Below, piece after piece: positions 59,530-64,000 of a stretch of 64,000 nt of DNA. Location of the stretch: the NCBI GenBank assembly GCA_963576565.1, contig OY755046.1, positions 70,275,719-70,339,718 on the forward strand, written 5' to 3'. The notes beneath the pieces are model-generated. The model saw only the letters and a list, made by a program, of their open reading frames with translations, was not told the origin of the DNA and searched no databases. Each line of letters opens with the position of its first letter. Position 1 is the first letter of the stretch. This stretch comes from Aspidapion aeneum. Its lineage: Eukaryota; Arthropoda; Insecta; Coleoptera; Brentidae. Both the position numbers and the translations under genes were made by a program.

Positions 59530-59710
59530 CTACTATATTCCAAAAACCGTATATTGATACGATGCCTCGTTAAAAAGTTAACGTTTTTAAAGTTTGGTAA
59601 TAATTGTCATTAGCATTAATCGATTTTGACCAAAATCCAATCAGCTCGTTAAAATGTCGAAATCGGTTCAACGGTTTAGTAGCTATCGTGTTACGGACAG
59701 ACATACATGT
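59530..59710. repeat. Fragment of the TTTACCTTCCTA element interior
   Basis: ATTGATACGATGC, TTGTCATTAGCATTAAT, TTTTGACCAAAATC and GTGTTACGGACAGAC match 42700-42890. Confidence 0.7.
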
Positions 59711-59769
59711 TTATGGGGTCTTGCACTTCCGAAAGGAGGAAACCACTGCTTACAATCTACAAATCTTAA

Positions 59770-60353
59770 GTATGGTTCATACTCGTCTTAGTCTTTTGTT
59801 TTTGATTAGTCTTTGTCCTTTGATTAGTCTTAGCTGTCTTAAACAAAATTGGCTGTTCATACTCGTCTTTTGTTTTTGATTAGTCTTAGTCATAACCCAC
59901 TGAAAAAAAAATCAATTTCAATAAAAAGGCCCATTTTTAAAAGTCATTTTCTACACAAAACAATCTTATTTAACCTAATCTGTGCACGAAACACAGACAC
60001 GAAAGAACAAAAGCGAAAAAGAAAAAAAAACAAATAAAATTTTGAGGTTATGTTGAGATTTTCTGTTAAAAACATGATTAATGGCGGTAAATTCAAAATT
60101 TCGTCCGCGCGCTTGCGCTCTTCGGACGCCCCGTAAAAAAAACAACAAATATCAGCTGATGTCTGTCACTCGTCTTAGTCGTTGTCCTAAGGATTGAAAG
60201 TTGGCAACTCTTAAGACAAAGACTAATCAAAAACAAAAGCAAAAGCATTGTATAAACACTCCCATAAGAAACAGTGGTTTTAACTTTCTTATGACAAGAC
60301 ATATGACTAAACCAAGACAAAAGACTAGACAAAAGACGAGTATGAACGATCCA
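59770..60353. mobile_element. TTAA-flanked MITE, TTCATACTCGTCTT ends
   Basis: Both flanks are TTAA (59766-59769 and 60354-60357). The inward ends share TTCATACTCGTCTT, and the end sequence recurs as a direct repeat near 59850. TTAA duplication suggests the piggyBac or Kolobok type. It includes a hairpin-like CGTCCG...CGGACG at 60102-60128. No transposase was found. Confidence 0.75.
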
Positions 60354-60641
60354 TTAAAAATTAAGATGTTTATGTTCATATAAAGTTTTTTTTTCTCAAA
60401 ATAAACCCAAGAATTACTTCAATTATTCCCTTGAATAGCTTGAAATATCACTGGAAATATGCATGCATATAATAAACACTTCATTAATATTTGTCATAAA
60501 TAGTTATAGTTAAGTGGCTTAAAGTCAAAAATCGACTGGCGACTTCAAACTAAGTGATCCATAACCAATCGGTCTAGGGTAATCTAAAACATTTTTTTAT
60601 CATTTTTTGTGGGTAAAAGAAAGTTACTGTTTATTAGTATA
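60354..60641. other. Unrecognised AT-rich DNA
   Basis: No feature seen. Confidence 0.45.
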
Positions 60642-61179
60642 CACAGAAAAAAAAATGTCTTCAGTCAATGCAAATTGCTTTGATCCAAGAAAAAATCTGC
60701 TTTTCTATGCACGAAGATGATATTTTCTTAACAAAAAAAAACTATTCTCTTAAACTGCTGGTTTCCGTTGAAAATAAAAGTTGACTTTATACAAGAAAAT
60801 TGATTTGTTTTGAATGGAAGCGGCAACCTTCTTGTTTTGCATTTTCTAGTATTATTGAATAAATCGTCATATTAGTTTTGAGATGCCAGATATTTTGAGT
60901 TAAAAAATTAAAAGTCTTTAGGCAAAGTAAAGCTTTATTTGTGTTAATAAGATATTAGTAAGACATTTTATATATTGCTTCAAAACCACTTTTTCTTCGC
61001 TAAAGGCAGTTTGTTTTAAACCAAAACAATTTACCAAGACAATTATTTTCTTTTTCCCAAAACAAGCTGTCTGCTTAGATGAAAAGAAAATATTTTGTTC
61101 GGAGACTTTTGCTTTTGGGTCAAGATAATTTTTTCAAGAAAACTACTTTTCTTAACTGAAGAACTTCTTTTTTTCTGTG
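60642..61179. mobile_element. TA-flanked MITE, CACAGAAAAAAA ends
   Basis: The left TA|CACAGAAAAAAAAATGTC and right (reverse) TA|CACAGAAAAAAAGAAG are inverted repeats, extended by TTCAGT and AAGAAAAT words. There is no coding capacity. It abuts the LINE-A fragment that follows. Confidence 0.75.
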
Positions 61180-61188
61180 TATTACGAA

Positions 61189-61515
61189 ATTAAACATGGA
61201 AAGACATATGTTACATGTAAACATAACAGATAAAAAAAGAAATGAATGGATAAAAAATAAAACAAAAGTAAGGGATGTCAGAGGAGAAAGAGCAAAATTA
61301 AAATGGTAATTTGCCGGTCATAATATCAGACACAAAGACGATAGATGGAACAAATGTATTGTAAACTGGAGGCCTTGGAAAAATAAAAGAAGTAGGGAAA
61401 GATTCCAAATGAGACGGGCGGACGATTTAAAGAAACATGCGGGGACTAGATGGATGAACACGGCGACAGACAGAGAGAGTGTCCCTGTCCAAAAATGGAT
61501 CGAAGAAGGCTAAAT
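61189..61515 (+). pseudogene. LINE-A (RTE-like) 3' end with GATA tail
   Basis: The translation reads MERHMLHVNITDKKRNEWIK, DVRGERAKLKW then a stop, [40 protein letters not shown] and VQKWIEEG before the natural stop at 61510-61512. The (GATA)n tail follows directly. This is the best copy of the family's C-terminus and defines its 3' end. Confidence 0.88.
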
Positions 61516-61903
61516 AGATAGATAGATAGATAGATAGTGGATGGATGGATGGATGGATGGATGGATGGATGGATGGATGGATGGATGGATGGATGGATGG
61601 ATGGATGGATGGATGGATGGATGGATGGATGGATGGATGGATGGATGGATGGATGGATGGATGGATGGATGGATGGATGGATGGATGGATGGATGGATGG
61701 ATGGATGGATGGATGGATGGATGGATGGATGGATGGATGGATGGATGGATGGATGGATGGATGGATGGATGGATGGATGGATGGATGGATGGATGGATGG
61801 ATGGATGGATGGATGGATGGATGGATGGATGGATGGATGGATGGATGGATGGATGGATGGATGGATGGATGGATGGATGGATGGATGGATGGATGGATGG
61901 ATG
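61512..61903 (+). repeat. (GATA)n then (ATGG)n microsatellite
   Basis: About six GATA units of the LINE-A tail pass through GATAGTGG into about 91 units of ATGG, ending ATGCATATC. Open frames reading MDGW and HPSI repeats are artefacts. Confidence 0.98.
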
Positions 61904-62309
61904 CATATCTAAATAGGTGCATTAAAATTTAAAATCATTCAGATAATGTTTACATTTCAGGAAAAAGCCCTTCTCTTGCGGAATTAGGCTTTTTCTCTTT
62001 AAATTATCGGTAACTTTTCTGCACTTATGCAATTTCCCGAAAATATTTTTTAAATTTAAACATAATTATGCATATTGAATATTTCATACATATTGGCGAC
62101 ATCTTGTAAAATATTATAGAAGTGTAAGTTAAATTTCGCATTTAATAAAGACAGCGACCTTTGCCCCTCTGTTTCCGAAATCGGGTTGTAGATGTCGTAA
62201 GGTTATAAAAGACCTTTTTAAACTGTTTTTCTAAAATAAATATAATAATCTTTTTAGTTTTTTTGAGGATAGCGTTTAGTGTCTTATGGAAATTTTCCGA
62301 TTTTGGTGA
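61904..62309. other. Unrecognised DNA upstream of the hAT relic
   Basis: It may include decayed transposase sequence near 62250-62309; nothing certain. Confidence 0.4.
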
Positions 62310-62729
62310 CAATTTCATAGCCATTTTCATATTAAGATTTCCCACGTCGTTAAATGGAATAAATTCGTCGAGCAATACCGGGAAATTTTTAATATTAATA
62401 CTTCTGCTCTAAGAGCAGAAATGACCGTTTTAAAGAATTGTATTTTTCGGTTAAATCAAACTGTTGGTCATGATTCTATCAAACAACTTATAGCAGAAAA
62501 CACCTATCCAAACCAACTTTTTAAAGTTGCGAGTATTCTTCCAATTTCAAGAGCAACTTGCGAGAGGTCTTTCTCTGCCATGAGGAGAGTTTTTAATTGG
62601 CTTAGAACAACTATGACTCAAGAGAGACACTCAGGTTTGTCATTGTTATTCATAGAAAAAGATGTTGAGGTCGACTTAGACAGTGTGATAGACGCTTTCA
62701 GTCAGCGACGTAGAAAACTTTCTTTGTAG
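62310..62729 (+). pseudogene. hAT transposase C-terminal (dimerisation) domain relic
   Basis: The frame is open from about 62310 to the stop at 62727-62729. It reads HVVKWNKFVEQYREIFNINT, then TYPNQLFKVASILPISRATC, ERSFSAMRRVFNWLRTTMTQ and ERHSGLSLLFIEKDVEVDLD. The P-x-S-x-A-x-x-ERSFS-x-x-RR signature with the following LRxxM and LxLL is the hAT C-terminal dimerisation domain, as in MYM-type zinc-finger or P52rIPK-like transposase proteins. The N-terminal zinc finger and DDE core are not visible upstream. There is no Met-led full protein, so it is a relic or the last exon of a larger gene. A family H-like fragment lies downstream at 62895. Confidence 0.8.
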
Positions 62730-62894
62730 AATTGCTGAATTACATACTTCCTGTGTATACATATAAATAAGTTGGTAAATGTATTATTAAATTTGTTATA
62801 TTAAAATATTAGAACATTTAATGCGCGTATTTTTTTTTATTCATTGCACAATTTGCACGACTCTTTAAAACCTATGTTTGCTTTTTGTTCAAGA

Positions 62895-62945
62895 TAGACC
62901 GGGGCCACGGCCCCCCCTGAAAAGCAAGGCTAGCTACGCCAATGG
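62895..62945. mobile_element. Family H-like MITE fragment
   Basis: GGGGCCACGGCCCCCCCTGA and GCTAGCTACGCCAATGG resemble a family H end. Confidence 0.45.
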
Positions 62946-64000
62946 ATCTAGCCTAGTTTTAAAAAAATCTTTCCCAACTATCTCACAGGATACCATAGGC
63001 CTTTCAACTATTAATAAATACTTTATTAATATTTATCATAAACAGGTAAATACTTACGGAAACTGCTAGAAAATTTCGAAAAAAAAAAGTTTGATTTGTG
63101 CGTGCCGGGATCACAGACAGACGAACGCCCATCAATAATATCTAATTGTATCCGACATGCATATTATTTTCCTGTGTGGCCAAGGTAATGGTTTTAATAG
63201 TCGCAGTAATGGTGATATATTCAGGACATACGCCAAATAAATTTTGTGTACTTGTTTTAATCGGTGGTGTATTTTCAGGGGCAAAAATAAATTATTAATA
63301 TATTAATAATAATTTTTCATTATGGAAAATTTTAAATATTTAGAATTCTTCTTTTGACGTAAGCACCGTATGTACTATGGCTTATTGGTGTCAGCGGAAA
63401 AGTCACAGTATTCAAAATAAACAAAAAATCAGCTTTATCCTCCCCGAATATCCCCCCATTTAATCACTCGAATGAAATGGGGAGTCCCTATAAACCTGAT
63501 CAAGAATTTTGGATAGTAAACAAAGTTGTTTTTTAAACCAGATTAAAAAAAAATACAAAAATAAAACAGTTTAAAAGAACGAGCTGCGAAGAAGAGAAAC
63601 AGAATTAATGTGTTTGTTTGGTACTTTTCCGGGCTTAAAAATGTATCTTCAAAACAAGAAGAAGACCATCAATTATTAGGACTCAGACGACTGAACTGAA
63701 GAGAAATAAAACAAATGAAGCCACAGGGCACGGTCAGCCTAATAAACTAACTTGTTTTCTTCTTTTATATAATGCCGGGTCCACATCAACCCAACAAAAC
63801 AAAAACATTAACAAAACTGCAACACAACAAAATTGCAAATTGTCAACTGCTGTCCATATATCGCACACCCGCTGAAAAAGAGTCACAACTCAAAAATCGC
63901 CCTTATTGAGATAAACCTGTCGCCATCATCGAAATAACTTGTACTTTTTTCCATAAAAGCGTCACATTTATGTTTCGACAATTCACCGCGAAATGGCGAT
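62946..64000. other. Unrecognised DNA at the right edge
   Basis: No gene or splice-flanked exon was recognised. GCCGGGTCCACATCAACCCA near 63774 looks like the left end of a MITE whose right end would lie outside the window. Confidence 0.35.

Noticed and set aside
61427..61932. Open frames of MDGW or HPSI repeats
   Set aside because: They are translations of the ATGG microsatellite, not protein-coding.

Overview
This is eukaryotic nuclear DNA, very AT-rich and crowded with transposable elements. The transposon set and one recognisable gene point to an insect with a large, repeat-laden genome; a beetle is my low-confidence guess. The set comprises RTE-like LINEs with GATA tails, LINEs carrying RNase H and a CCHC knuckle, pogo/Tigger relics, hAT-type and TA- or TTAA-flanked MITEs, and palindrome-ended elements. 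There is no prokaryotic gene organisation.

The one host gene I can support lies on the minus strand and is hidden among repeats. It is a class B scavenger receptor of the CD36 family. Four coding exons are visible in transcription order: 38640-38835 (start codon and charged N-terminal tail), 15862-15953 (N-terminal membrane segment), 15306-15469 and 156-300 (start of the ectodomain). All splice sites are GT/AG, the phases interlock (1, 0, 2, 0), and the joined protein reads continuously as a CD36 N-terminus. The gene continues beyond the left edge. Introns are about 22.7 kb, 392 bp and 15 kb, and even the 392-bp intron is mostly transposon. A possible non-coding first exon and promoter lie near 44.3-44.9 kb.

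Layout. 0-15 kb (intron 3): a 157-bp tandem repeat, LINE fragments, a LINE inside a CACCCAACTGC inverted-repeat element, a pogo element split by a LINE, a hAT-type element containing a palindrome-ended element with a 725-bp CTGT tract, and a CAGGGTGTCCC inverted-repeat element. 15-38 kb: two coding exons, a six-copy 455-bp tandem array, LINE relics of families B, C and D, further MITEs, and two hAT-type elements with 8-bp duplications. 38-45 kb: first coding exon, AT-rich tandem arrays and the candidate promoter. 45-58 kb: two inverted copies of a 1.2-kb non-coding element on either side of a seven-unit composite satellite, then LINE relics. 58-64 kb: pogo and hAT transposase remnants, MITEs and an ATGG microsatellite seeded at a LINE tail.

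Nearly every long open frame is a decayed LINE reverse transcriptase or a microsatellite translation. No intact mobile-element gene was found. Family letters (LINE-A to F, M1, HP, G, H, K, L) are labels of convenience used only in this annotation. Element ends were judged by eye and may be off by several bases.
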